Shown: positions 50,936-62,991 of the stretch, in pieces | Numbering within the stretch: position 1 is the first letter of the stretch | Layout: every line of letters begins with the position of its first letter | From: Liolophura sinensis | Lineage: Eukaryota > Mollusca > Polyplacophora > Chitonida > Chitonidae | Direction of reading: 5' to 3' | NCBI RefSeq assembly: GCF_032854445.1 | Contig: NC_088301.1 | Span: forward strand, 22,749,808 to 22,813,807 | DNA length: 64,000 nucleotides | The notes under the pieces: model-generated | The model's input: the letters and a program-made list of their open reading frames with translations, nothing else | What the model was told of the DNA's origin: nothing | Database searches by the model: none | Made by a program: the position numbers and the translations under genes

Positions 50936-52964
50936 TACATCTAGTGAAGATTTTAACAAATTCAGAAAAAAAAGTCCACTAACGCTCGGCACGGCATACA
51001 GCTTAGGACTCAACTCAACTCAGATAGCGGTTAAACTGAACATGAATTATTTAATATATTACAGCATTGACCATGTGAACTTTTTCTTAGTGTGTGTACT
51101 GCATGATACAGAAACCTATCGACGGGCAAGGATGTCAGTGCTGAGTTAATCACTGTTGTTTATCACGTTTATTTTTTAAGCCAAGCGATTATCCCTATCA
51201 AATAGTCGATGAAGCCCTGGAGAGCCAAGGCGTTTCCCTTCGCAACATTATACCAACTTAGATTTTACAATTGTCTTCGCTAAGAAGTAAACTGAAACCG
51301 TTTTTCAAAATACAGGTTAATGATTAAAATTCGCCAGAGATTATAAAAAACGCGACATAATGTTGAGCAAAAACTGTGAATGTAATTTGAAATATGGCCT
51401 TTTTTCTTTTTTAACCTCAAAGTATTGCAACCTTGTATTTGATCTTCATGATTTCGCGAACAATTTTTAAAATGATATTGCCAGCGTTTAATTGCTTTTC
51501 TTGTGGCAGAGCGGCTTGGTTGCGGAAAGCGTTTTTCTAGAGGGACTGATAACTGTATTCAATTTCATGGGATCTTGCCCAATTTCCGGCAGTCGTTTCT
51601 TGCCCGTGTCCGAATCGATCCACGGCAATAGTAGACTGATAGAGTAGAGGGCGTACTCGTGTCATCTTCACACGTGGATACAATGACAAGACGGTCGACT
51701 CGGATAACCGACTCGGAAATGCAATTATCCCCAAGAAATATCAATATTTATTAATCAATGATAATAATATTTAAGTGACAGCTAAAAGAATGGCATTTCA
51801 CGACTGCCCTGGAAACAGGCACGTCTAGCCTTAGAACGTATTTTTCAGCTTGACTGTATAGCCAGAGGATAGGGATAACAACAGTTATGAGTTATGCCTG
51901 TACCAGATTGCAGTTCTCAAGCACGCAGTCATGCTGCCAACTAAGTTTGCTCACTCCAGATATTAATATGTTTTTGAAGCATGCTGATGAATTTTCTTAC
52001 TATATTACTGAACTGCACCACAGTTTGAAGATTTATATTCTTGTTTGAAAAAAAAAAACAACAAAAAACAGGACGGGTTCAATCTGATATTTGATCAGGA
52101 CTATGAAGGTTTATGCTATGCGTAGCGTATCTCTTCGATTGACTTAATGAGATGCACCAAATGGAACAACTGATGGGCCAGGCGTCTGCATGGTGTGAAT
52201 AGACAGGAGTGTCATGTGCGGTGTTTTCTGAATGGCGTTCCAGTGATGCAGCACTCTATAAATATTGATAAAATGAAACTTCCAAGCCTCCAAAACGCTT
52301 AGTTAATGACACTAGAGAAAGACACCTGCGTGGTTGTCCATCATGATTCACGATGAGATGAGTTAACATTACTATCAGTCTATACATCTGCAGAATGCAT
52401 TGCATGTACTGTGTTAATTTGTATAGGTTGGCGACATGCACTGAGCTGTATCTTGCAGCCTATGATCAGCTGCACATTAAAAGGGTTTTAAAACATCTTT
52501 TGAATTACTGGAGATATAATCGATCAGATTCATCATTCGATCAAAGATAAATTCACCTATACATGTCGTTGAAAAAATTACTGTTACCAGTCTGGAGATG
52601 TCAGATATTGTGTTTTGTTCGAAACTGCCCAATCATGGTTTTATCGATAACGCATAACGGAATCGCTGCCATTGTCTACTGGGCGAACTCGAAAATCAAT
52701 ATGGCGTGTCTCCACAGAAGTTTGTTTTGTTCTCTACGTGAGGTTTAAACAGAAAAATTGTCAAAGTAAATAGTCACTGACTGTCCTCAGACGTGCTTGA
52801 CGCCTATTGTGGACTGAATCGATTGGGTGTCCATATATCGTTTGATCACAGACTACGAGGTGGATGTAGTGGCCATTGCCTCTGGTATCAATCATAGTAT
52901 TCCGACAGTAAAATATTTCATTGAGCGTGGCATTGGGACAGAAGTTGCCACCAATAATCCTATC

Positions 52965-53400
52965 AGACATTTGGACACTAAACGCCAGCAATAGCCCTAT
53001 TCGACATTTGGACACCAGTCACCAGCAACAGACCTATCTGCGATTTAGACACTAGTCACTAGCAACAGACCTATCTGAGATTCGGACATTAGTCACCAGC
53101 AATAGACCTATCTGAGATTTGAACACTAGTCACCAGCAATAGACCTATCTGAGATTTGAACACTAGTCACCAGCAATAGACCTATCTGAGATTTGAACAC
53201 TAGTCACCAGCAATAGACCTATCTGAGATTTGAACACTAGTCACCAGCAATAGACCTATCTGACAAATGACAACTAGTCACCAGCAATAGACCTATCTGA
53301 CAAATGACAACTAGTCACCAGCAATAGACCTATCTGACAAATGACAACTAGTCACCAGCAGTATGTCTATCCGGCATTTGTACACTAAACGCCAATAATG
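52965..53400. repeat. 37-bp minisatellite, about 11 copies
   Basis: The unit contains ACTAGTCACCAGCAATAGAC and CTATCTGAGATTTGAAC. Three copies have GACAAATGACA instead of GAGATTTGAAC. Confidence 0.93.
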
Positions 53401-53654
53401 CAGGCCTATCCTATCCGAGATTTGCTCACCAATTACAAGTGCTCAAGATACGACATGTGGGGAGCAACCACCAGTGCTACCCGGCCCTCGGACATCAGTA
53501 TCAATGAACCCGAATCATATAGATAGTGTGCCATAGGCCCGGACGCAAATGACACACAATCACGTTGCGCATGCCCCATGTGTAATCGAAGCCTGCATAC
53601 GGATCACATATACACAACACGCCTGATATGAACACACTTGCCTCCAAGGTGAAA

Positions 53655-54085
53655 CGTACTACACTGTACAGCATGAAAAGTTGGAAAACGGTTACAGGCA
53701 TTCGGTGAAATACAACCGCTTGTCAGTTTACGTCAGTTATTGTTCCACCCCAATTGTTTATGTAACTGCTTAGGCAATCTAGCAACTTATATATCCCCAG
53801 GCACCATAACTGAACCAGAACTAGGGTGAGTAATGGTATGATGTTAAGGCATGATGTTAATAGCAATTTATTACGCGTCACAGGTCGAGGATTACCCGAA
53901 ATGCTGTGTAACCTATAACAAACAATAACTTGAAAACACTGGAAATAGACGATGCCTCGTTGATACTTAATCCACCACCAGTAGAAACCCGGTTTGTACG
54001 GATGTGCAATATAACATACTTCAGCATGGAGAGTAAACCCAGAGCAGCGAGGACTATGTCACATTGTTGATAGTAAAATCACTCA
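53655..54085 (+). repeat. Dispersed repeat family R350, copies D and E in tandem
   Basis: TACAGCATGAAAAGTTGG / CGGTGAAATACAACCGCTTG and later TTCAGCATGGAGAGTAAACC, CAGAGCAGCGAGGACTATGT, about 350 bp apart. Copy D shares AGCAATTTATTACGCGTCAC with copy A. Confidence 0.62.
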
Positions 54086-54680
54086 CACACGCGTTCTTCC
54101 GCCAAGGACACCCACGCATGTTTTTTTTTTTACGACGAAGCACCTGCTAAAGTTATTTACTCAAGGACTCAAAAGCAAGTCTTGCTACGCTTGTGATTCC
54201 AAAGTTCACGGCCATGTATTATCTCGCCACAGCGAGATCATTTATAAGCTAAAGAATAATAAGGCTTTATTGAACAAAATTTTCATTAAGCCAATCTCAT
54301 AAATCTCTCTTTTTATTTTAGATGTCCTCAAAACAGGTTTTCCCCAAACTGCATATATCGATCCTATACGTTTAACACACGACTGGCTCGTTTACCTTGA
54401 TCATAAAGACAATAAATTTAAAAAATCTTCGCTACTTCGAAATGAACTGGTCTTGCATGCAGTCACGTAAGTGAGGGCTATATGGTTGGTTTCAGAAAAG
54501 CCAGACATTTCTAAGCTCGACGAGGAGACAGTAGACCACAGGCCCCCATTAGCGACAATGTTAACGTTTAGCGCTCTACACCCTAAAATACACAGAATTA
54601 CATTCCGAAAAACGAAAATTGTAATAGGCGTCTATGTCCAGAAAGAAATACACGGCGTAGGACGGCAATGCATATGTAAT

Positions 54681-54915
54681 AGACTCAAAAGATTAATCTG
54701 TTAAATTTATCAGAAAATCTGTTATCTGAATGATGCTAGAGAGTATTCTTTTATTGCAGCAGATTGTTCTGTTAAGTACGACACACATATTCTACTAATT
54801 CAACATGACGACTCTATCAGAATATGACACACTATTGCGTTATAATAACAGAATGCATTTAGCATCACTCAGACAACAGACTCTGCCAAATTTGACAGAT
54901 CAGTTTTCGGAGTGT
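54681..54915. mobile_element. Palindromic MITE copy
   Basis: It has ATCTGTTATCTGAATGATGC on the left and GCATCACTCAGACAACAGAC on the right, and ends in GGAGTGT. Confidence 0.82.
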
Positions 54916-55675
54916 ACAAGTTGAATATAGCACTGGATATACTGTCCAGTTTGAAGGCGGTACATTTTCCCGGCACAGCGGCGACTCGGATCAAAGCCAA
55001 ATTGACAACTATTTCCTTGTAAATTTCTTGTATATGAATACTACAATGTATGTTACTATAGTTTGTCCACAAATCGCCATCGCAAAGCGCCAACAAAGAA
55101 CAATATCCTGGACAGCTTAGATCTGAATTACTTAAGGCCAGAATGGTACATCCGTTCCAGAAAACAAGTTGTATACAGAATGAACTGAATGCTTCTTTTG
55201 GCCTCTACAAAATACTTTCTCTTTTATTTTGTCTGGCCGTCCATGTATGAGCTCCGCTTAGTTTCACCGGACCGTTTCGGTCTAAGGCACATGTACATTG
55301 TATCACGTGAAATGGCTGGTAATTACCTTTATCTTGGTAATTTGTTTGCCACTGTGTGTCCAAGTCACTGGACATACATGGTGCCAAAAGAAACTCACAT
55401 ACGTGAAATTTAATTTCTGTAATTGATTTAACACACCGTCGTGTTCAGCCAAGTTACACAATGAGAAAATCCTAATTTTAGTAATCATAAAATATGAAAC
55501 AATTGGACATTCATGTCAGCATGTATTGCGCCCTCGCTATGTGCATCAGTGCGCTTCTTTCTTGAAAGAGTAGATTTATTGCTCTTTTGGCGATTTATTT
55601 GATCACTTTTTCTGGATATCATGTCATTATTGTAACTAAACAAGCATGGCACTCTGCTTGCTTCGAATCGTGGCA

Positions 55676-56230
55676 CTCACCACCACCATCACCATCATCA
55701 CCACCACCACTAGTATCAGCATCATCGCCATCACCTACCATCATCATCACCATCATTTACCATCACCAACACAATCACAATCATCAGAATAACATCATAA
55801 CATAACCATAACTATCATCACATCATCATCATCACATCATCATTATCATCATCTCCATCATAACCATCACCTTCCCATCATTATCATCATCATCATCATC
55901 ATCACCATAACCATCATATCGATCAGCAGCAGCATCTTTATTCTAATCTTCACTATCATCGCCAGCATCACATCATTATCGTCCTCGTCGTCATCATCAT
56001 CACCATCATAACCATAACCATAACTACCATCAACATCACATCATCATTGTCATCATCACCAATATTACCAAACACCAACCCCACCACCACCACCGCCATC
56101 ATCATCATCACCATCACCATCACCACCTCCACCACCATCACCATCACATCATCACCACCACCACCACCGCCGCCGCCGCCGCTATCATCATCATCATCAC
56201 CATGATCATCATCACCATCACCATCATCAC
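55676..56230. repeat. ATC/ACC trinucleotide-rich block
   Basis: About 550 bp of CATCATCACCACCATCACC-type sequence on the plus strand, nearly free of G in long stretches. Confidence 0.95.
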
Positions 56231-56296
56231 CTCAGATTTATACCAGTAAGAGACAACTACATCTTCAAAAATATTCCTATGTCTTATTTGCCATTC

Positions 56297-56423
56297 TGGT
56301 CGTGGGTTTTCCCCGGGCTCTGCCCGGTTTCCTCCCACCATAATGCTGGCCGCCGTCGTATACGTCAAATTTTCTTGAGTACGGCGTAAAACACCAATCA
56401 AATTTTTAAAAAAATAAAGAAAA
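56297..56423 (+). mobile_element. SINE, 5'-truncated, with TSD
   Basis: The body starts at TGGTCGTGGGTTTTCCCC. The 11-bp direct repeat ATTTGCCATTC flanks it at 56286-56296 and 56424-56434. Confidence 0.9.
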
Positions 56424-56434
56424 ATTTGCCATTC

Positions 56435-56548
56435 CGTACGTGGGAAGGTCTGGCCACAGCCTGCGGATGGTCATAAGTTTCTTCGGGCTGTGCCCGGTTT
56501 CATTCCACCATTATGCTGTCCTCCGTGGTATAAATAAATATTTTGTCA
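56435..56548 (+). mobile_element. Older SINE fragment
   Basis: It starts right after the 3' target-site duplication of the preceding SINE (CGTACGTGGGAAGGTCTGGC) and degrades after CCTCCGTGGTATAAATAAAT. Confidence 0.75.
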
Positions 56549-56689
56549 TTCTTCAAGATTCCACTCCTTACTTTCACTGTTTCCGGGGCCTTGGCAATAA
56601 TCAGGTGACCATGCAGTTTCGTGTAGCCTTACGTGAATCTCTCTGGAGATCGTTTGCCTTTCACAAAAATGACATGTGGACAAATTCGC

Positions 56690-56930
56690 CCGTATTACGT
56701 GCTAAAGGTCACTCCCGTTTTCTCCACCTATAATACACCTGTCATCTTCTTCTAAGTGAAAAATTCTTGAGTATGGGGTTATTTATTTATTTATTTATTT
56801 GATTGATTGGTGTTTGACGCCGTACTCAAGAATATTTCACTTACCACGGCGGCCAGCCTTATGGTGGGTGGGCCAGTTGCTAGTAGAAGCTCCCACTAGA
56901 GTATGGCGTTAAACAACAATCAAATAAATC
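56690..56930. mobile_element. Composite of SINE tails in opposite orientations
   Basis: A plus-strand tail (AAGTGAAAAATTCTTGAGTA, to about 56775) meets a minus-strand copy (TTATTTGATTGATTGGTGTT ... CGGCCAGCCTTATGGTGG, to about 56870), then another plus-strand tail (AGAGTATGGCGTTAAACAAC, AATCAAATAAATC). It could fold back on itself. Confidence 0.7.
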
Positions 56931-57367
56931 AATCTGAGTTCCAGAAATAGTTTTTGACATACGGTTTAGGCAATAATGACGTATTTCTCTCATATGTTTA
57001 GGCATGTTTCGGTTCAGTCCAGGGTCACAGCCATGCAGCGGTTAAGTGCGCGTGACAAAAGCAACGAATGATAAAGACTGATGTTATTGTTTACATCTTC
57101 GTGAAGGTGACAAGCTTGAGCAGTATATCATTCCGATGTGATTATCTCACGCTCGGCACTCTACCAACGCGAAATCAAGTTGTTGGATAAGTAGACCTCG
57201 ACTGACATAGCTCATTTATTTTCGTCTAATTTGTCGTTACATTAACTATGGTAAACAACAAATCTCTATCTCTGTCTCTTGTGTGGCTATAAGCCTGTCT
57301 TCAAGTAACAAATATAAATGTACGCTATTCCTGCTCTCTACAAAATATGAAAACTAACATGTTAAAA

Positions 57368-57430
57368 CGCCGTCGTATCAGTGAAATAGTCTTGAGTACG
57401 GCGTAAAACATCAATCAAATAAATAAATAA
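57368..57430 (+). mobile_element. Very short (63-bp) SINE insertion with TSD
   Basis: Only the last 63 bp of the SINE is present (CGCCGTCGTATCAGTG ... AATCAAATAAATAAATAA). It is flanked by the 9-bp direct repeat ATGTTAAAA at 57359-57367 and 57431-57439, showing it inserted in this form rather than eroding. Confidence 0.88.
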
Positions 57431-57675
57431 ATGTTAAAATGTGATGCCGTGTAACGAATGTTTGCAAGTTGTAACATATAATGTCAGGTTACCACATTTG
57501 AATCATTCATAATGTCGAATACAACACCTAAAAGTGTTAATTTGACATTAGATACTGTTAGATTACAACAGATTTATAGCTTTGAGAATCCGGGTTCCTC
57601 AAGGACCAGGCGATAATAGAGGGAGTAAAATGGGTGAAGTGTTAAATTTTGCCGATTTCTAATGTTTAATTTTTT

Positions 57676-57868
57676 TTCATTTATTTATATGACTGGTGTT
57701 TTACGCCGTACTCAAGAATATTTCACTTATACGATTCACTTATTTCACTTTATGGCGGGAGAAATTGGACAGGGCCTGGCGAAAACCCACGACCATCCGC
57801 AGGTTGTTGGCAGACCTTCCCACGTACGTATGGAGGGAAAGCCAGCATGAGCTGGACTTGAACTCACA
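57676..57868 (-). mobile_element. SINE, minus strand
   Basis: TGACTGGTGTTTTACGCCGT, ACCCACGACCATCCGCAGG and CATGAGCTGGACTTGAACTC (reverse of the B box) appear in order. A short duplication of ACTTATACGATTCACTTATT lies near the tail. Confidence 0.85.
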
Positions 57869-58181
57869 GAGTCTAAAGTTTTAAGTACTTTGGGACAATG
57901 AAACTATCATATTTGAAGGTTAGGCGCATTCTGATTACTTTTCCAGAAACAAATCTTACCTAAAAGGTGTACTTTTCATTATTCATGAAAAAATCGTATT
58001 CAAGGCCTGCGTCCCCTTGGGTGAAATTCGATTTTCACCTCCAGTACTCTAACATATGACCAAAGAGTGCGCTGATGATTGGCTCAGAGCAGCTATGACA
58101 TCCCTCCAACACTATGAACTACATACGCATTTTAAAGTGTTAAATATGTAACGTTTATACAATCTTATATATTGGCTAACG

Positions 58182-58220
58182 CTTTCTAAAGTGTTAAATA
58201 TCATATAACACTTTAGAAAG
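58182..58220. repeat. Perfect hairpin, 15-bp arms
   Basis: CTTTCTAAAGTGTTA (58182-58196) and TAACACTTTAGAAAG (58206-58220) are exact inverted repeats with a 9-base loop. More AAAGTGTTA motifs lie at about 58133 and 57532. Confidence 0.9.
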
Positions 58221-58376
58221 TGTTAATATATAACATTATAAATGCCTTCCCTCCTATAAACCACTACCAAATCGTTAATTTCAATTATTTAAGATATATG
58301 TACATATATAACATTTCAGTTTAAGCGCATGCACTTTTTTCATGTGTGCGTGCACGTGGAGACAGATCGGGGAGTT

Positions 58377-58392
58377 GGGGGGGGGGGGGGGG
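58377..58392. repeat. 16-base G run
   Basis: An uninterrupted poly-G stretch, preceded by GGGGAGTT; potential quadruplex and a likely sequencing-length uncertainty. Confidence 0.9.
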
Positions 58393-59565
58393 TAGGCTCA
58401 GGTTCTGAACAATAAAATAATTCAGGTGAACGCTTTCTTCAGAATTCTATATCTCTTGATATGTACTGCTTCCTCTAAATCCTAGGCGGTGTACGTAAAT
58501 TCCACTGAACGTCATAAGGTTCTGTAAACAGTCGTCTAGTTTATCAGAAAGGCTGTGTGTTTGTCAAAAGTCTACATCGAGTTTGTCAGATCGGGAGATA
58601 TGCCCACTTGGGTGACCTTACTAACAAAATAAGGTCTGCCCAACGCATGCCTGCGGAACGTCCGTGGGTGATAGAATTGACTATATGTAGACACATAAGT
58701 GTTGGCACTATATCCCGGTCTCGTAGTTCTATTTTATAGCTATGGAAAGGGATATATCATGTATAACAACAATGTATCAGCTAACTAGAACGCTGACGAT
58801 CTCAGGAGTACTACAATCATAGAAGCAGAGCCATGCGACATCTTATTCAGATGTAACATTGCTAAGCGACGCGGCGTGCTCACACTCCTCTCCTCACGTA
58901 CTTACATGTAGCAACATAGCAGCTATGCATGGCGGTGTACTGAGCAGTAATTCTGCTGCACCTGTAACAGCGTCATGTATTCGATAGCTTTAACGTCACG
59001 GCACCAGTTATAGTCATACTGTCTGTACCCAATACACCTAACAGTAATTGACGCAATCTCTTTAGAGGTTATTTCAGCCATATCCTTGCCACGTCTCCTT
59101 GTAGCATGTGGGAACATACTGGAACGCCATGCCGAAGATAACAAACAGGAAACCAGCATAGTTATACTACCTCTCTGCCCCTCTGTATGGCCACCTGTCC
59201 TTCAGTTTTCTCCACAAGCGTTCCTCCCATTGACTTCACATTGAAGATCCAAGCAACCATGTTGCCGAGTGCCGAAAAATATGTTTTCAAATTAAGCAAT
59301 CAAGACCTCACAAGTCTTTTCTACAGGCACTTCCTTGTAATTTGTTCACAAATCCTGAATTCAAAAGGGCTTACAGTGGCAATGTTTCTTTAGGAAGGAA
59401 TCTTTTCAACATGGATTTTACAAATAATAAAACCATAATCCCGCTTGTTTATCCATGTAGGTATAGATTAGGATGCTTGTATGTTGTTGAAATAAAAATC
59501 ATGTCATTCCCTGCTCGTGGTTTGTCTATACTTGATTAATTTGTGTTTTCGGAATTTATTACTAT

Positions 59566-59645
59566 TTTTTCATTTGATTGGTCATTCGGACTTGTTTGAT
59601 GTTTTACGCAGTCTTCAAGAACATTTCAATTGTACGACTGTGTTT
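59566..59645 (-). mobile_element. Short diverged SINE tail, minus strand
   Basis: CATTTGATTGGTCATTCGGA, TTTTACGCAGTCTTCAAGAA and CATTTCAATTGTACGAC resemble the tail region; the rest is missing. Confidence 0.6.
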
Positions 59646-60964
59646 TGTTTGTTTGTTTTTTTTTTCAGAATACCACAGTTTTAAAGTTGTTCTTGAAATT
59701 GTTGCGAAGAAAAATTGCCAAGTCCCAATATGACAATTTTGGCACAAAGGAAACCACTGGGCAGCTGACTCAGATAAAGCTCAAGTTTATTTATATAGTT
59801 CGAAGCTGATTCACCGACAAAAGTGCACCAAGCATATAGGGGTAAATGTCAAGATTTTCTTTCACTTGCTTCAATCCCGTTCTTTTTAATAATTACTGCT
59901 TAACTCTTTCTGTTACGCACTGAATTAACAACGACTCCAATCAAAAGTATACATGTGAAGTATGTTCCAATGTGAAGGAAATTTGGAGGCTATATGGTTG
60001 AGGAGAGGGAGTAACTTTACTTACAGGCATGACAAGGTGTGGTGACATCAGACACGAATCTGTCCTGGTTTTTCCGCTAATCGCACTTGTACTATATATA
60101 CGTCGAAAATAATCACCATTGAATGTGTTTAATCCACGTTAGCGTCACGGAAAATTCAATCGCCTGATGCAGCTGTATATATGAAAAACTTTTTCGAAGC
60201 ACGTATGTAAACGGCTGTTATATACAGTAAGTTGGAACGTCAAAAAAAAAAAAACTCAAGGAGGGTTTACGTTCGCAACACAAGAGTTTGACTTTCGCAA
60301 GACAATTTGTATTTATGTCATCATTGTATGAAAGAGAAGATATACTTATATTGCCTACGGTAAGATTACATATCTAAATTTCTTTTCGTCAGTAACACTA
60401 ACGTAATACCCAGTCCCGCAATCTCTTCACACCGACATGTTGGGAGTCCATACATTATTGTAAGGAAATGTGAACAGAATACACTTTTCGTTACTCATAA
60501 AGTTAAAATGAATAAACTTATTTACGAGACCAAGGTGACCCCAAAATTATTCAAAAATAGATGTCATTTTCTGGCCAACAGTCGTTGCCTATAGTGAGGC
60601 TGTTGTATTGAGTTGAAATGACAGATGACAATTTTGTTAGAGTCTTAATGTGGAGAGAGGTGGATATAGGCTGCAGGTTAATAGAAAACAGTGCTGCAAG
60701 ATTTACGATGTTATTAAAATGTATCTACGATACCACGTGGGCTGGATTCAAACCTACGAAATGGGGTTTGACCTTCCTCCTGCTTAAATCTATACTCCCA
60801 ATATACAGAATTAACATAAGCATTTTGCAAACCAATTGCGGTTGAGAATTGTCACCAAACACACCTGTTACCTGTTTGTACGATACAGAATTTCTTTCTA
60901 ATAATATATTTATTTAATATTTGCTTTACGTTGAACCTCATGTCTAAGGGGGGTTATTCATTTA

Positions 60965-61125
60965 CATCGCGGCAGTCGAGGCTTTATGAATGGAAGAAAC
61001 CTGATAGGGGCCAGGGGAAATCACCCCAATTCGCCGAGTACCTGACAAACCTCCTGACGTAAAGCCGCAGCGAAATCAGCCGACAGCTGGATTCAAACTT
61101 GCGACCTCACTGGTCAGCCTAGAGA
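60965..61125 (-). mobile_element. tRNA-derived SINE, third type, minus strand
   Basis: Shares GTACCTGACAAACCTCCTGA and CAGCTGGATTCAAACTTGCG, ACCTCACTGGTCAG with the 47.74-kb copy. Confidence 0.65.
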
Positions 61126-61228
61126 ACTTCCGTCAAAAGCCATTTACCTCAATCTGGAAAATAAAAACAGTGTTTTTTGCCACGTGTTCATCTTCCCGAA
61201 AAATATTTCATGTCAAAAAGATCGCTAC

Positions 61229-61345
61229 ACACTCCAAAAAATGATAAGTTAACAGAAATTAAATCTGTTGTCTGAGTGATGTTAGAATGTGTTCTGTTAT
61301 TATTAAATAAGACTGTGTAATGTTCACATAACATGTGAAATGAAG
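61229..61345. mobile_element. Half copy of palindromic MITE
   Basis: The left half only: ACACTCCAAAAAATGA, AAATCTGTTGTCTGAGTGAT, GTGTTCTGTTATTATTAAAT. The right half is absent, with a SINE beginning 20 bp further on. Confidence 0.75.
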
Positions 61346-61365
61346 AGGTGATCTTCAGTATCTAT

Positions 61366-61605
61366 TTAATTATTTATTTGATTGGTGTTTTACGCGGAAC
61401 TCAAGAATATTTCACTTGTACGATGGTGGGCAGTGTTATGGTGGGAGGAAACCGCGGTAGAGCCCGGGCGAAATCGACGACCATCTGGTTGCTGCCAGAT
61501 CTTCACGCGTACGACTAGAGAGGAAACCAGCATGAGCTGGATTTGAACTCACAGCGACCTAATTGGTCGATGGCTTATGGGTCAATGTGCTGCGCTAAAA
61601 TCGCT
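61366..61605 (-). mobile_element. Near full-length SINE, minus strand
   Basis: The reverse complement runs from TTATTTGATTGGTG to AGCTGGATTTGAACTCACAG (B box) and GGGTCAATGTGCTGCGCTAA (A-box region). It lies next to a truncated copy of the palindromic MITE. Confidence 0.88.
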
Positions 61606-62991
61606 TGCTATTAATAATGCTAATAACATATATATAGTACAGTGTAATTATACACTAATTAATGCGTATAACACACAAATCAGGCCAAAATATTTGACCT
61701 TTAGGCCTGAGCAAAACACTACTATCTCTATAACCTAATTATGTGCTGAGGTTTATTAATCACCTATTTTATTCATGTCTGGAAATATCTAATTTGTTAA
61801 TTGTCATGGAAAGCCGATTATGATATGTGGATGACCACCTTTTGTGTAACGCTAATCTTTCATTCTCCAAGGATCGAAGTGGACAGATGTTTACAGTTAT
61901 AGACCTGATCGTGACTTTGCCGTTACATTGAGTTCCAATCCGGTTTTTCATATCACCCTATATTCATACAGACTGCATGCGTTTCTTTGTGGTCTTTGAC
62001 TCGTCTGTCAGTGTAACGACATAATGACGGAAATAACTACATCAAAAATACCAAATGTCAGTAAAGTTCTATTAAAAGACATCCTGTTGTTTATATTTAA
62101 TATACAGACAGGAGCGCACATTCCGCAGTTGACCGTATACGTCCGCCTGTAGGTTTTAAAAAAAAAAACTAGGGCAAGACAAGACGTCGGTCGCCCGCTG
62201 TGAAATTGCTTGTGACAGTCATGCCGACTCAGTAGGCATAGATAGGCCGTATAAGCACGTAGCCGATCGCACCTGATTGCATTACGACGCTGGCAGGTAA
62301 GCTCCGGTAAACCAGTTTACCTGTAGGTGTTAACAGCTCGCCAGCGTAAACCTTTACAGCTGGAGCTCAGTAGTTGGCTTTGACCACAGCACGCTTGCCT
62401 GGACGCGGGGGACGGGCTGGCCGGCTGGACAGCCACTGTGGTGAGAGACAGTTGAATGACCACAGGCGATTTAAGGACGTGCCATGGTTCATTAGAGCCT
62501 CTGTTCGTCTTACTCAACCCCCACCCACCGGGAATGCATGGGAACTGGTCAAGTGTAACTAAACTCGATCGCCTTTCAATATATGGTGCCAAAGTCGACC
62601 TGCTAACCGCCTGACTGTGCACAGGTAGTACCGTTATCCAGTGGACTTTTTTTAAAATCAACTACGAACAGGTATATCTACTTGTTTCGTTAGCTGCTTT
62701 AACCAAGCAGATTCAATCGAACGAACAGGTAGCAAACAGAAAACAATAGTACTTCAGCTGACTGAATTCGTATATGTCTTACCCAGGAAAGTTAACGCTG
62801 CTGTGGCAAAAAAGGGACACAACGCGCGGAAACTCTTTTTTTCCATTGGGCAACTGAACGGCCGGAAACTGCAACTATTGTTAACATTGAAGCGTGACAA
62901 AAGACGTGCACATAAATCTATGTGAAGGTAAGCAGTGCGAAAAGGACATGTTTCTATAGTTATAGTATAAAGATAGTTTACATCGATCACC

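Larger units (their letters stand above)
43887..62991. other. Repeat-rich intergenic region between CABIT paralogues
   Basis: Apart from the repeats listed separately I find no exon with family resemblance on either strand. Long unassigned stretches are 43.9-45.35, 51.0-52.96, 58.4-59.56 and 59.65-60.96 kb. They are ordinary AT-rich sequence with scattered short frames. Confidence 0.55.

Noticed and set aside
62317-62661. A 114-codon minus-strand frame upstream of CABIT gene 2
   Set aside because: No recognised motif and no splice context; it probably lies in the promoter or 5' region of the plus-strand gene.
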